The position numbers and the translations under genes are program-made. 64,000 bases of DNA from Novosphingobium profundi. GTDB lineage: Bacteria > Pseudomonadota > Alphaproteobacteria > Sphingomonadales > Sphingomonadaceae. The DNA is taken from assembly GCF_018491765.1 (NCBI RefSeq), contig NZ_JABWCU010000001.1, positions 186,001 through 250,000 of the forward strand, given 5' to 3'. This document shows positions 1-10,532 of the stretch, piece by piece. How positions within the stretch are numbered: the first letter of the stretch is position 1; each line of letters opens with the position of its first letter. A model generated the notes under the pieces. The model made no database searches. It was not told where the DNA came from and saw only the letters and a program-made list of their open reading frames with translations.

Positions 1-1418
<1,418 letters not shown>

Positions 1419-1419
1419 C

Positions 1420-1460
1420 GATGCGCAAGGGGTGAAAACACCCTTGCGCATCATCGCGTT
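1420..1460 (+). terminator. Intrinsic terminator of uvrA
   Basis: A perfect 12-bp inverted repeat (arms 1420-1431 and 1441-1452, GATGCGCAAGGG / CCCTTGCGCATC) starts 1 nt after the uvrA stop and is followed by a short T-rich stretch (GTTTCCTC). The stem is strong and the T-tract weak. Confidence 0.75.
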
Positions 1461-1791
1461 TCCTCACTTCGACAGCCTGGCAAAGGCGGGAAGCTGGAGC
1501 ATTCCTGGGCTGCCTTAACCGGGAGGAATTCGAGGGCCATTGCCCTCGCGTTCCTCAAATCGGCGACCTCGGTTTGCCACGTGTTCAATCGGCCGTCATG
1601 CCTGCCTCGGCGTGAAGCCCGTAGCTGCTTCAAGGTGAAGGGCACTTTCGCGCTCTTGGCCCAGATCCTCGCCCCCCGGCTCGCAATGGCGCGCTCTACA
1701 GGGCATCACTTCGAACCTTACCCAGCGCGAGGTTCGCAGTTGTAGCGATCACTTCGACGGCTTGTGCTTGCGCTGCGCCATCGCGCTCCAA
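1461..1791. other. Intergenic stretch, no supported gene
   Basis: About 330 bp after the uvrA terminator. A 64-codon reading frame on the minus strand (1451-1645) starts with GTG, overlaps the terminator stem and has no recognisable domain or convincing codon bias. I see no RNA gene, repeat or promoter here. Confidence 0.4.
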
Positions 1792-2004
1792 ATGCATGGG
1801 AGGAATGGTCACGCCATCGTGCGCGAAAAGTGGCTCAACACATGGAGCGGTCCCCGGATTCCGGGGATGATCGAGGAGGGCGATCCGTACGGGCGCGAAC
1901 TCGAACGCGATCTCGATCAGGGTTTGGAAGACCTGTACGCGTTGGATTTCCGCAGGGACGGCAACGACGACGTGCGTACGCGGGTGGGTTCGCGTGCAGC
2001 GTGA
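1792..2004 (+). CDS. Small hypothetical protein
   Basis: This is a 70-codon frame from ATG 1792. A TTG at 1762 in the same frame would lengthen it by ten residues. The product is acidic in its middle (IEEGDPYGRELERDLDQ), and the codons in that section favour G or C in the third position, like the real genes around it; this is the main reason for listing it. No domain, signal peptide or membrane segment is visible, and there is no obvious ribosome binding site. It lies alone between uvrA and a minus-strand LuxR-type gene. It may be a gene remnant or chance frame. Confidence 0.3.
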   Translation: MHGRNGHAIVREKWLNTWSGPRIPGMIEEGDPYGRELERDLDQGLEDLYALDFRRDGNDDVRTRVGSRAA

Positions 2005-2021
2005 TGGCAGAATTGGTGCTC

Positions 2022-2327
2022 CTAATTTCGTCGAGCCTTATCGTCGGGTTGGAAAGCACTTTCACTTTCGATGAGGTGTGCAGCTTGGCGGCGCGTTTCG
2101 CAATTGAGGCGTGCAAGCGCCAGCTTGATATGGTTGTCGACGGTCGAGGGTGCGATCTCGAGTTCCCGGGCAATTTCCTTGGACGATTTTCCATCCATTA
2201 CGAGCCGTAGACATTCAATTTGGCGGTTACTCAGCCAACCATGGGTCTTCGAATAAGGCATGTTTGTCAGCATCTTCTTTGTGATCCACGATGCATTGTT
2301 TGTATATATTTTGTATTTGCAGGCCAT
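2022..2327 (-). CDS. LuxR-type HTH DNA-binding protein (orphan, HTH only)
   Basis: A 101-residue protein whose C-terminal two thirds is a GerE/LuxR winged HTH: LSNRQIECLRLVMDGKSSKEIA followed by the recognition-helix region APSTVDNHIKLALARL. It has no receiver or autoinducer-binding domain, so it is a stand-alone DNA-binding domain, probably a transcription regulator in the cytoplasm. The start is uncertain: ATG at 2327, 2273 and 2261 are all possible, and the first 20 or so residues are not family-like. The upstream DNA (2281-2400) is strikingly AT-rich for this genome. It faces away from the polysaccharide genes starting at 2796, so it could regulate them, but that is inference. Confidence 0.8.
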   Translation of the reverse strand: MACKYKIYTNNASWITKKMLTNMPYSKTHGWLSNRQIECLRLVMDGKSSKEIARELEIAPSTVDNHIKLALARLNCETRRQAAHLIESESAFQPDDKARRN

Positions 2328-2795
2328 GTGAAAACTATGTAATTGACCTTATCTTCTGATAATTTATGTCATGAATTCAGATGTTTGGTCTAATTCTCTA
2401 GTCGATTAAAGTCTTAACAGGCCCTTAAGGATGCTGGGGGTTGGTTAGTGATTTGGCTAGTTCGCCGCAGCGCGAGACAGATCGTGTTCATTCTTGGCAA
2501 GGTTAGCGGGCGTTAGGCGGATTTGCCGTAGCTCCGGAGGGGACCTTGGAGCGGGGGCGTTCCTGGGTGCTGCTATCTGTCGGTTCTGTCGCGCGCCGAC
2601 CCGCCATAACCCGACGCTCTGTCGGCGTACGCCAAAAGGTGACGCCGACAGGATTGGCTTGTGGTGAAGCAGTTCTTGGCCGCCGAACACGCGAAAAAAG
2701 ATCAGGTTCATGCCGGTAAGTGAGGTTGTCCGCGCCGGACTTGTTAACGCACTTCACACGCATGGTATTCGAACTTAGTCGAAATCTGAAATCGG
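2328..2795. other. Intergenic region with AT-rich patch and hairpin
   Basis: About 470 bp between the LuxR-type gene and the acyltransferase, divergently arranged, so promoters for both are expected here. The part next to the LuxR gene is AT-rich (hand counts of about 35% and 28% GC in 2281-2340 and 2341-2400). A perfect 10-bp inverted repeat lies at 2619-2651. No convincing coding frame is present. Confidence 0.5.
2619..2651. repeat. Inverted repeat, 10-bp arms
   Basis: Arms CTGTCGGCGT (2619-2628) and ACGCCGACAG (2642-2651) are perfect complements separated by 13 nt. There is no T-tract after either arm, so it is not an obvious terminator. It may be an operator or an RNA hairpin in the leader of the acyltransferase gene. 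Confidence 0.5.
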
Positions 2796-3965
2796 GTGAT
2801 TCGGCGTGGGGGTATTTTGGTGCGGCTATCGGAACGGTTGACGATCGCCCGAAAATTGGAACTGCATGATTTTCGGCCGACTGGCTTTGACTACATGCGC
2901 CTCGTTCTGGCCTGTCTGGTCGTCGTAACCCATGCCCCGACGATTGCCCGCGGCGAACAGGCCGGGGTTGATTTCTTCAACTCCGCACTGGCCGCTCCGC
3001 TCAAATTCGTATTGCCGGCCTTCTTTGCCTTGAGCGGGTTCCTCGTGGCGGGCAGCATGGAGCGCTGCAAGTCCTTGGCGATGTTCCTCATGCTGCGGGG
3101 TATCCGCATCTATCCGGCACTGGTCTGCGAAGTCCTGCTTTCCGCGTTTCTCGTGGGGCCGCTGGTCACCTCGCTGCCCTGGAAGGCCTACTTTTTCGAC
3201 CCGCAGTTCTTTCGCTACCTCGTCAACGTCACGGGTCACATCAGCTATCGGTTGCCGGGGGTGTTCGCGACGGCGCCCAAGCCGGATGTCGTGAATGGCC
3301 AGTTGTGGACCGTGCCCTGGGAACTGATCTGCTATCTTTGCCTGTCCGTCCTCATCCTCCTGGGGCTGGGGCATCGCAGGCGACTGATCCTTTGGGCGAT
3401 CGGCGCGATGATCCTCGTCGCCGCGACGACGAATTCCATCGAACATGGCGGCTTCACGGTCCTCGTCGGGCATGTCTGGGGATTGGATCTGCTGGTCTAT
3501 TTTTCCGCCGGCGTCGCGTTCCATCTCTACCGTGGCGAACTGCCCTGGAGTTGGGAGTTGTTTGGCATGTGCGTGCTGGCGGCGTGCATCCTGATGTTCT
3601 TCGTGCCGGGAGGGCAGTACCTGGCGCTCTTTCCAACCGTGTACGCGACGGTTTTCCTGGGAACCTGCAGTCCGCGCATGGTCCTGCCGAGCGGATTGGC
3701 CGACTGTTCCTATGGTGTCTATCTCTATGGTTACGTCATCCAGCAACTGGTGGCGGACCAGTGGGCGTGGTCGCGCACGAGCGCGCTCAATGTCGCTCTC
3801 GCTCTGCCGCTTAGCATCGGTGCGGGGCTGCTTTCCTGGCATTTGTTCGAAAAGCCGGTCATGAGGTTGCTTCGGCCAAGATTGAAGGCCTTCGAGGAGA
3901 AGTGGCCCCGGAGGCGACGTGATCGGCGCAACACGGTCGCCGGGGCGCATTTGGGATCGGATTAA
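2796..3965 (+). CDS. Acyltransferase family 3 (OafA/ExoZ-like) membrane protein
   Basis: An integral membrane O-acyltransferase of the AT3 family, which transfers acyl groups such as acetyl onto sugars of surface polysaccharides. The 389-residue length is typical. About ten hydrophobic segments are visible, and the family R-x10-H motif is present in the first segment (Arg35 and His46 within DYMRLVLACLVVVTH). The GTG start at 2796 gives a cytoplasmic N-terminus; TTG/GTG codons at 2817 and 2820 are alternatives. It is followed by a glycosyltransferase, a flippase and a membrane glycosyltransferase, which points to modification of an exopolysaccharide or O-antigen. The exact substrate cannot be told from sequence. 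Confidence 0.9.
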   Translation: MIRRGGILVRLSERLTIARKLELHDFRPTGFDYMRLVLACLVVVTHAPTIARGEQAGVDFFNSALAAPLKFVLPAFFALSGFLVAGSMERCKSLAMFLMLRGIRIYPALVCEVLLSAFLVGPLVTSLPWKAYFFDPQFFRYLVNVTGHISYRLPGVFATAPKPDVVNGQLWTVPWELICYLCLSVLILLGLGHRRRLILWAIGAMILVAATTNSIEHGGFTVLVGHVWGLDLLVYFSAGVAFHLYRGELPWSWELFGMCVLAACILMFFVPGGQYLALFPTVYATVFLGTCSPRMVLPSGLADCSYGVYLYGYVIQQLVADQWAWSRTSALNVALALPLSIGAGLLSWHLFEKPVMRLLRPRLKAFEEKWPRRRRDRRNTVAGAHLGSD

Positions 3966-4068
3966 CCATAAGAGCAGGATTTCGGCTTAGTCGAACTTCC
4001 CAAGCGCATGCTCATCCTGGCCCACCAGGCCACCCGTGTTTGCGAGATCGAACGTGAAAGTCCGGAAA

Positions 4069-5103
4069 ATGACGCCAGAACCCATCGTGAGTGTCATCAT
4101 TCCCACGTACAACCGCGCATCGACGATCGCGGCCGCCGTCGAGAGCATTTTGGGCCAGACTTGCGCGCAGATCGAAGTCATCGTCGTCGACGATGGGTCG
4201 CAAGATGACACCGCGCGGGTCATGGCGGCGCTTACGGATCCACGCTTGCGCTATGTCGCCTTGCCCCGCAACGCGGGCGCCTGCGCCGCGCGCAACCATG
4301 GTATCGAACTGGCGCGGGCCGATATCCTGGCCTTTCAGGACAGCGACGACGTCTGGCACCCGACCAAGCTCGAGCGCCAGCTCGCCGTGCTGGGCGCGGC
4401 ACGCGACCGCGTGATCTATTGCGGCTTCATGCGCTGCGAGGATGGCGTCGCGGCCTATACGCCCCATTCGGGCATCGCGCCGCGCCGAGGGCGCATCGTG
4501 GCTCCATTGCTCGAAGGCAATTTCGTCAGCACGCAGACACTTCTGGTTCCGCGCGCATGCCTCGACGCGGTCGGCGGCTTTCACGAGACTTTGGGGCGCC
4601 TGCAGGATTGGGAACTGGCGATCCGGCTCAGTGGGCTCTACGAATTCGACCTGGTCGATGAGCCGCTTGTTCACGCCTATATGACCCCTGGCAACATTTC
4701 GAGTAACCTCAAGGCTTACGTGGACGCGATGGAGACGGTTCTCGATTTGCATGGCGCGGTCTTTGACGAATATCCGCAGGCGGGGGCTCTCATTCGCTGC
4801 AATCTTGCGCATCACCTGTTCGCTCTCGGGCGGATGGGTGAGGGCAGGGGGCAACTGAAGATGGCCCGCGCGCTCGGGCACCACCGGCGTACCTCGGCGG
4901 GACTTTGGTCTCTCTCGCTGCTGGGCGCGTACCTCTATCGAGCGGTGTTCAAGCTGGTGGCGTCCGGGCGCTGGCGCTGGCATGCGCGCGTGACGCGCCG
5001 GATGATCGCCAAGGGCCTGATTCCGCAGAGTGAACTTCCCGTTCGCCCGGCCCCTGCAGGCGGCCAGCCCGTGCACGGCAAGCCAGGCGTGTCCGGGTGC
5101 TGA
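4069..5103 (+). CDS. Glycosyltransferase family 2
   Basis: A GT-A fold sugar transferase that adds a sugar from a nucleotide-sugar donor to a lipid-linked polysaccharide precursor at the inner face of the membrane. The N-terminus VSVIIPTYNRA, the VIVVDDGSQDDT motif and the metal-binding region FQDSDDVWHP are classic for the family. The catalytic domain covers roughly the first 230 residues, and the C-terminal part is helical. I chose ATG 4069, which puts the family start a few residues in; GTG 4036 in the same frame would add 11 residues. The stop overlaps the start of the flippase gene by 7 nt, so the two are probably translationally coupled. Confidence 0.9.
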   Translation: MTPEPIVSVIIPTYNRASTIAAAVESILGQTCAQIEVIVVDDGSQDDTARVMAALTDPRLRYVALPRNAGACAARNHGIELARADILAFQDSDDVWHPTKLERQLAVLGAARDRVIYCGFMRCEDGVAAYTPHSGIAPRRGRIVAPLLEGNFVSTQTLLVPRACLDAVGGFHETLGRLQDWELAIRLSGLYEFDLVDEPLVHAYMTPGNISSNLKAYVDAMETVLDLHGAVFDEYPQAGALIRCNLAHHLFALGRMGEGRGQLKMARALGHHRRTSAGLWSLSLLGAYLYRAVFKLVASGRWRWHARVTRRMIAKGLIPQSELPVRPAPAGGQPVHGKPGVSGC

Positions 5104-6722
5104 AACTCGCGCGCGCCCGGACCAATCGTGCAGCGCTTGCACCGCAAGGGGACGGCTCGGACCTGACGGGGCGGACCGCCCATGGCAGCGCGGTCGCCAT
5201 ATCCGCGCAGCTTGCCCGCGTGGTGGTTCAGTTCCTCGCCCTTGCCGGCCTCGCCCGCCTGCTGACGCCGGCGGATTTCGGCCTTGTCGCCATGGCCAAC
5301 GCGGTGACGGCGCTCTCCGCCGTCTTTATCGAGCCGGGGGTCACCTTGACGACCGTGCAACGTCGCGAGCTGGACCAGGCAGCGTCCAACATCTTGTTCT
5401 ACGCCAGCGCCGCGATCGGGTTGGTCTGCATGGCCTTGCTGGTCGCGCTGGCGCCCCTGGCGGGCTGGTTTTTCGCGGATGATCGGGTCGCGGGGCTGGT
5501 GATCGCCTTGGCCGCCTCCATCCCGGTGGTTGCGGCGGGGCGCCAGCATGCGGCCATCCTGCGCCGCACGATGCGCTGGAAGCCGCTGGAACTCTCCAGT
5601 CTGGTCGGGCAGGCGGCCGGGGCCGTTTGCGCGCTTGCCTGCGCGTGGTTCTTCCATAGCGGATACATGGCCCTGGTCGTGCAGGTCTGGGTCGCGGCCG
5701 TGGTGACGGCGGGGCTTCTTTGGTGGTGGTGTCCTTGGCGGCCAACTCTGGGTTTCAAGGGGCAGGCGCCAGGGGCGGTGCTGGGTTTCGGCGCCTCGTT
5801 CACCCTCTCGCAGTTCCTGAGTTATCTACAGCGCCAGATCGACGACATCCTGATCGGCTGGCGGTGGGGCGCGGCGCCGCTGGGCTTCTACAACCGGGCG
5901 TACCTGCTCCTTGCCATTCCCACGCAGCTCATCACCGCCCCGTTCAATGCGACAATCGTGCCGGCCTTGAGCCGAGTTCAGGCCGAGCCCGAGCGCTGGC
6001 GCAGGATCTACCTCGAAGCACTTGGCCTCACGGCGATGGTCTCCTCAGGCATCACGGCGATCCTGATCGCCTGTTCGGATGCCGTCATCCTGATCACGTT
6101 CGGGAGCCATTGGGACCAATCCCGGGAGATCTTCCTGACATTGTCCGTTTCCCTGTTTTCTCTCAACCTCCTCGCGACGGTGAACTGGATCTACGTCTCG
6201 CTGGGTCGGGGCAAGTCGCTCATGGTCTGGTCGATCGTCTCCACGCTCGCCCTGCTTCTGGGGTTCGCCCTGGCCATCGCGGGAGGGCCGCTCGCAATGG
6301 CCAGGGCCTACAGCGGAACGATGCTGCTGCTCTTCCTGCCAGGGATGTTTCTTGCGAGTCGGGCGAGCCCGGTCTCCTTTGCGCAGGTACTACGGCAGGT
6401 TGCCTTCCCACTTGGTGCGGGAATCGCCAGTGCCCTGTTCGGGCGCTTTCTCCACGGGCAACTTGGCCTGTTTGCACCGATCGTCTCGGGCGTGATCGTG
6501 GGCCTGGCGACGGCTACGCTCTATGGCGGGGCAACCGTGATGATCTGGCGGCTCGATCCCTGTTTTGATCCCGTGCGCCAGCGCACGCGGCGCGTAATGC
6601 AAGACGTCCTGCTGCGGCGAAAGGCAGGCCAGGCGGCGAAGATCCGCTTGAATCTAGCGAAGTTCGCGCGATCGGGCCCGGCCCGGCACCGCGATGATGA
6701 CGGTGTCGGGGAACGCCATTAG
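5097..6722 (+). CDS. Wzx/WzxC-type polysaccharide flippase (MOP superfamily)
   Basis: A predicted multi-pass inner-membrane protein of 541 residues with about 12-14 hydrophobic segments, resembling flippases that move undecaprenyl-linked repeat units across the inner membrane. Family features include the N-terminal LARLLTPADFGLVAMANAV and the central YLQRQIDDILIGW segment. The GTG start at 5097 overlaps the preceding glycosyltransferase stop by 7 nt, which fits coupled translation. The last 69 nt overlap the 3' end of the convergent membrane glycosyltransferase gene. The C-terminal tail after the last membrane segment is basic and of low similarity to anything I know. Confidence 0.88.
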   Translation: MLKLARARTNRAALAPQGDGSDLTGRTAHGSAVAISAQLARVVVQFLALAGLARLLTPADFGLVAMANAVTALSAVFIEPGVTLTTVQRRELDQAASNILFYASAAIGLVCMALLVALAPLAGWFFADDRVAGLVIALAASIPVVAAGRQHAAILRRTMRWKPLELSSLVGQAAGAVCALACAWFFHSGYMALVVQVWVAAVVTAGLLWWWCPWRPTLGFKGQAPGAVLGFGASFTLSQFLSYLQRQIDDILIGWRWGAAPLGFYNRAYLLLAIPTQLITAPFNATIVPALSRVQAEPERWRRIYLEALGLTAMVSSGITAILIACSDAVILITFGSHWDQSREIFLTLSVSLFSLNLLATVNWIYVSLGRGKSLMVWSIVSTLALLLGFALAIAGGPLAMARAYSGTMLLLFLPGMFLASRASPVSFAQVLRQVAFPLGAGIASALFGRFLHGQLGLFAPIVSGVIVGLATATLYGGATVMIWRLDPCFDPVRQRTRRVMQDVLLRRKAGQAAKIRLNLAKFARSGPARHRDDDGVGERH

Positions 6723-8102
6723 CCGGGCCGAATGCGCCTGCCACGCCGCAAGTCGGAAACCCAGCTTTTCGAGAATGTCCCTCGGATCGGTGTCCGGCGC
6801 AAGGTGGAGATGGGCCATCCAGACCGCGCCCCCGCATTCCTCGGGGAATGTGCGCGGAGCACCGGGCGGCTCGAGCTTCAACGTCCTGTGCGCCTGGGTC
6901 CAGGCATATCCGCTGGCGATCGCGGCGACGCGCTGGCGGGCGTTCGCGCTTTGGGGGGGCGGCCCCAACACGGAGGGATCGAGCGCGAAGATGCGCGTTT
7001 GCGGGCAGGCTTTCTGGCGGGCGACGAGATGGGGGACCGCCTGCGTGAAGTTGCGTTGTCCGGCCACCGTCAGGCACGCGACGGACAAGCTTGCCAGGGC
7101 GGTGACCACGAGCGCGTGGGGCCAGTAGCTCTTCTCGCCGAGTCGATCCTGCACCAGCGCGGCGAGGAGGGCGGCGACCAGCACGCCCAGCGCGATGACG
7201 TGCCGCTCGATCAGGACATGGGTGGCAAGATTGACCAGCGTGTAGCCCAGAACGGCGAAAAGCAGGCCGAGGGCCATGGCGAAGGCGAAGCCTCCTGCGC
7301 CGTCACCGTCATGCGCAGGGCGGCGCAGGGTCCGGATCGTCAACAAGGGATTGGCAAGGCAGGCCAAGGCTATGACCATCGCGAGGTCGCGGCCAAAGCC
7401 CGCCATGTCGATGCGATAGGGGGACGGAACCGTTTCGAAGCGCGCACCGTTGCGCAGGCACGCGATCATCACCAGGAGCCCGCAGGCAAGGACCAGCAAG
7501 GTGCCGAGTGCCGCCTGCCGACGCCTACCACGGCAATGGGCGACGACGCATCCGCCAAGAACCGCCACGCCAGCCAGGAACTGGGTGTAGTTGAGGGCCG
7601 CCAGAGTGCAGGCGAGCAGCGCTGCCCCCAGGGTCCGCCGTCTGCTGGGAACAGGAACGAAGTCCCCTCGCAGCACCAGCACGAGGCTTGCAAGAACCAT
7701 GAGCGCAGCGAAATAGGCGCGTTGTTCGGCGAAGTATTCCACCACGAAGAAGCCTGGCAGCAGCGCCAGGCAAAAGTGAAACGCGAACCGGCGGTGCTCG
7801 CGCCCTCGCTGTGCGCTTGCCAGCGCCAGGAACAGGCCAAGTGGCAACAGGTTTGCAAGGCGTCCGAACAGAACCGACTGAGGAAGGATCCCGGCCAGGG
7901 CCCGCATCAATGCATAGTAGGCCGGCGGGTGCCCGGTATCTCCCGACCACATCGCGAAACCGGCGCTCCACGTGCGGTTCGGCTCGGTGAAGAGCATCGT
8001 CCAGAATTCGTCGATCACCGGATCGCGCAAGGCCGAGACACGGCAAAGGGCGATGACGACCAGCAGGAAGAATGCGGGCAAAAGCCACTGATTCCAACGC
8101 AT
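6654..8102 (-). CDS. GT-C-type membrane glycosyltransferase (PMT/ArnT-like)
   Basis: A polytopic membrane protein of about 480 residues with around ten hydrophobic segments. The first periplasmic loop contains DPVIDEFWTMLF and then GDTGHPPAYYALM, the arrangement seen in GT-C transferases that use polyprenyl-phosphate sugars (PMT_2 / GT39-83 like). It probably adds a sugar on the periplasmic side to the polysaccharide made by the genes on the opposite strand. The start is uncertain: ATG 8102 has a GGGGCGAC sequence just upstream; ATG 8120 and GTG 8159 are alternatives. Its 3' end overlaps that of the flippase gene by 69 nt. The family call is from topology and loop motifs only. Confidence 0.75.
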   Translation of the reverse strand: MRWNQWLLPAFFLLVVIALCRVSALRDPVIDEFWTMLFTEPNRTWSAGFAMWSGDTGHPPAYYALMRALAGILPQSVLFGRLANLLPLGLFLALASAQRGREHRRFAFHFCLALLPGFFVVEYFAEQRAYFAALMVLASLVLVLRGDFVPVPSRRRTLGAALLACTLAALNYTQFLAGVAVLGGCVVAHCRGRRRQAALGTLLVLACGLLVMIACLRNGARFETVPSPYRIDMAGFGRDLAMVIALACLANPLLTIRTLRRPAHDGDGAGGFAFAMALGLLFAVLGYTLVNLATHVLIERHVIALGVLVAALLAALVQDRLGEKSYWPHALVVTALASLSVACLTVAGQRNFTQAVPHLVARQKACPQTRIFALDPSVLGPPPQSANARQRVAAIASGYAWTQAHRTLKLEPPGAPRTFPEECGGAVWMAHLHLAPDTDPRDILEKLGFRLAAWQAHSARLMAFPDTVIIAVPGRARSRELR

Positions 8103-8510
8103 GTCGCCCCAGCCCCGCATCGCTTTGGCATGGGCTTTCTTGTGCGGGGACGCAAGCACCTGTCGCCTGGACTTGGCAACGCAGCGATCTTCTTGCGTGC
8201 CGGCGACGAGGTGTGGGGGGGTGGGTAGGAAAGCGAGAGGCCGTCTAGCGCTGCGGGGGTGACACGAACCGTGCGCATGTCTGCGCAGGAATGCGCCAGC
8301 CGGGGCCCGTCGGCACGCTTTGAGCCGCGGGCGCGACCTGCAAAAATCAAAAAAGGTGAAGCGCGGGGAACGGCTGGGCGATTTTGCCGTTATCGGGAGT
8401 GAAGACCGGCGCGGTCAGTCCCCCCCCACCCCCTCCAGATCGCGCCGGTCCGACCCCCCGAAACGGGGCGGAAAATGCCGGGCCATCCTCGGGTCGCAGC
8501 CGTAGGACGT
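8103..8510. other. Intergenic stretch with C-rich hairpin
   Basis: About 400 bp between two minus-strand genes, upstream of the membrane glycosyltransferase. It includes a 10-bp stem with a pyrimidine-rich loop at 8404-8450. There is no convincing reading frame or tRNA. Confidence 0.4.
8404..8450. repeat. Hairpin with C-rich loop
   Basis: Perfect 10-bp arms GACCGGCGCG (8404-8413) and CGCGCCGGTC (8441-8450) enclose a 27-nt loop containing runs of 8 and 5 C. It lies just past the 3' end of rlpA. No T-tract follows on the minus strand, so a standard terminator is unlikely. Confidence 0.5.
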
Positions 8511-9068
8511 TCAATTGTCGCTGGAAAGGACAGCCAGTTCGACCTTGCCCGAGCCGCGGGCGATAAGTCCGATTTCGCGCGCGGCGGCCTTGGAAAGGTC
8601 GATCACGCGGTTGCTGTGGTAAGGACCGCGATCGGTGACGGTGACGACGACGCTTTCACCCGTGCTGGCGTTGGTCACCTGAAGGTGCGTGCCGAAGGGC
8701 AGGGTGGGGTGTGCGGCGGTGAGGCCCTCGGGATCGAAGATCGCGCCGCTGGCGGTGCGACGGCCGGCAAATTTGACGCCGTAGAAGCTGGCGATGCCCG
8801 TACCGATGAATTCGTAGGAATCTTCGTCGGCCTCGGCAGTGGAAGCGGGAAGTGCCTGTACCACCGGGCGCGAGACCAACATGGTGGGAGCGGGTTCGGC
8901 GGTGGCCGGAGCGGGCGCGGCAACCGCGCTGCTCACGCTGGCGACCGCAGCAAGCGGTGCGACGGTGTCGACGGCGGCGGACGAAGCGTCGGCGTGCACG
9001 GGCCCGGAAAGCGGGAGCGTAACCGACGCGGCCATGGCCGCGAACAATCCGAAGCGTGAAACTTGCAA
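8511..9068 (-). CDS. rlpA: RlpA-family septal ring lytic transglycosylase
   Basis: A secreted protein of 185 residues with an N-terminal signal-like segment (residues 1-26), a low-complexity Ala/Pro/Ser linker, and a C-terminal double-psi beta-barrel (about 87-180). The RlpA landmarks are ASFYG, GRRTASGAIFDP, AAHPTLPFGT and VTDRGPY, then RVIDLSKAAAREIGL. Proteins of this family cleave peptidoglycan glycan strands lacking stem peptides and act at the division septum. There is no SPOR domain, as in many short alphaproteobacterial members. The predicted start is TTG 9068, which supplies the basic N-terminus of the signal; the next in-frame ATG (9035) would remove it. Convergence with nothing and a terminator behind argG suggest it has its own promoter. 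Confidence 0.9.
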   Translation of the reverse strand: MQVSRFGLFAAMAASVTLPLSGPVHADASSAAVDTVAPLAAVASVSSAVAAPAPATAEPAPTMLVSRPVVQALPASTAEADEDSYEFIGTGIASFYGVKFAGRRTASGAIFDPEGLTAAHPTLPFGTHLQVTNASTGESVVVTVTDRGPYHSNRVIDLSKAAAREIGLIARGSGKVELAVLSSDN

Positions 9069-9136
9069 AACCTACCCCGCTGGGCCGTTGACGATGGGGA
9101 GGCTTTTACAGGCGAAGTCTCAAGGATGGGACTCCA

Positions 9137-9172
9137 ACGAAAGCGGCCCGTCGCGCTGAAGCAACGGGCCGC
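9137..9172 (-). terminator. Intrinsic terminator of argG
   Basis: Nine-bp arms at 9143-9151 and 9164-9172 (GCGGCCCGT / ACGGGCCGC), 46 nt after the argG stop. On the minus strand the stem is followed by a T-rich CTTTCGTT stretch. Confidence 0.65.
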
Positions 9173-9217
9173 CGGGATTCCATGCGCATTTGCGACGGAC
9201 GCCTTAACGCAGGTTCA

Positions 9218-10432
<1,215 letters not shown>

Positions 10433-10532
10433 GGTAGCCGTGTTCTCCGCGAGAAAATACGCTTCTTCGGGACGCGCGCCTATCAGCACGCGCCCGCGTG
10501 TGCAACGGTATGCTGCACCTTGCCTTCGTTCC

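Noticed and set aside
1451..1645. Minus-strand frame of 64 codons after uvrA
   Set aside because: GTG start without a ribosome binding site, overlaps the uvrA terminator, codon use not like real genes here.
2457..2711. Minus-strand frame of 84 codons upstream of the acyltransferase
   Set aside because: It crosses the inverted repeat at 2619-2651, has no ribosome binding site and a low-complexity Pro/Arg/Ala translation.
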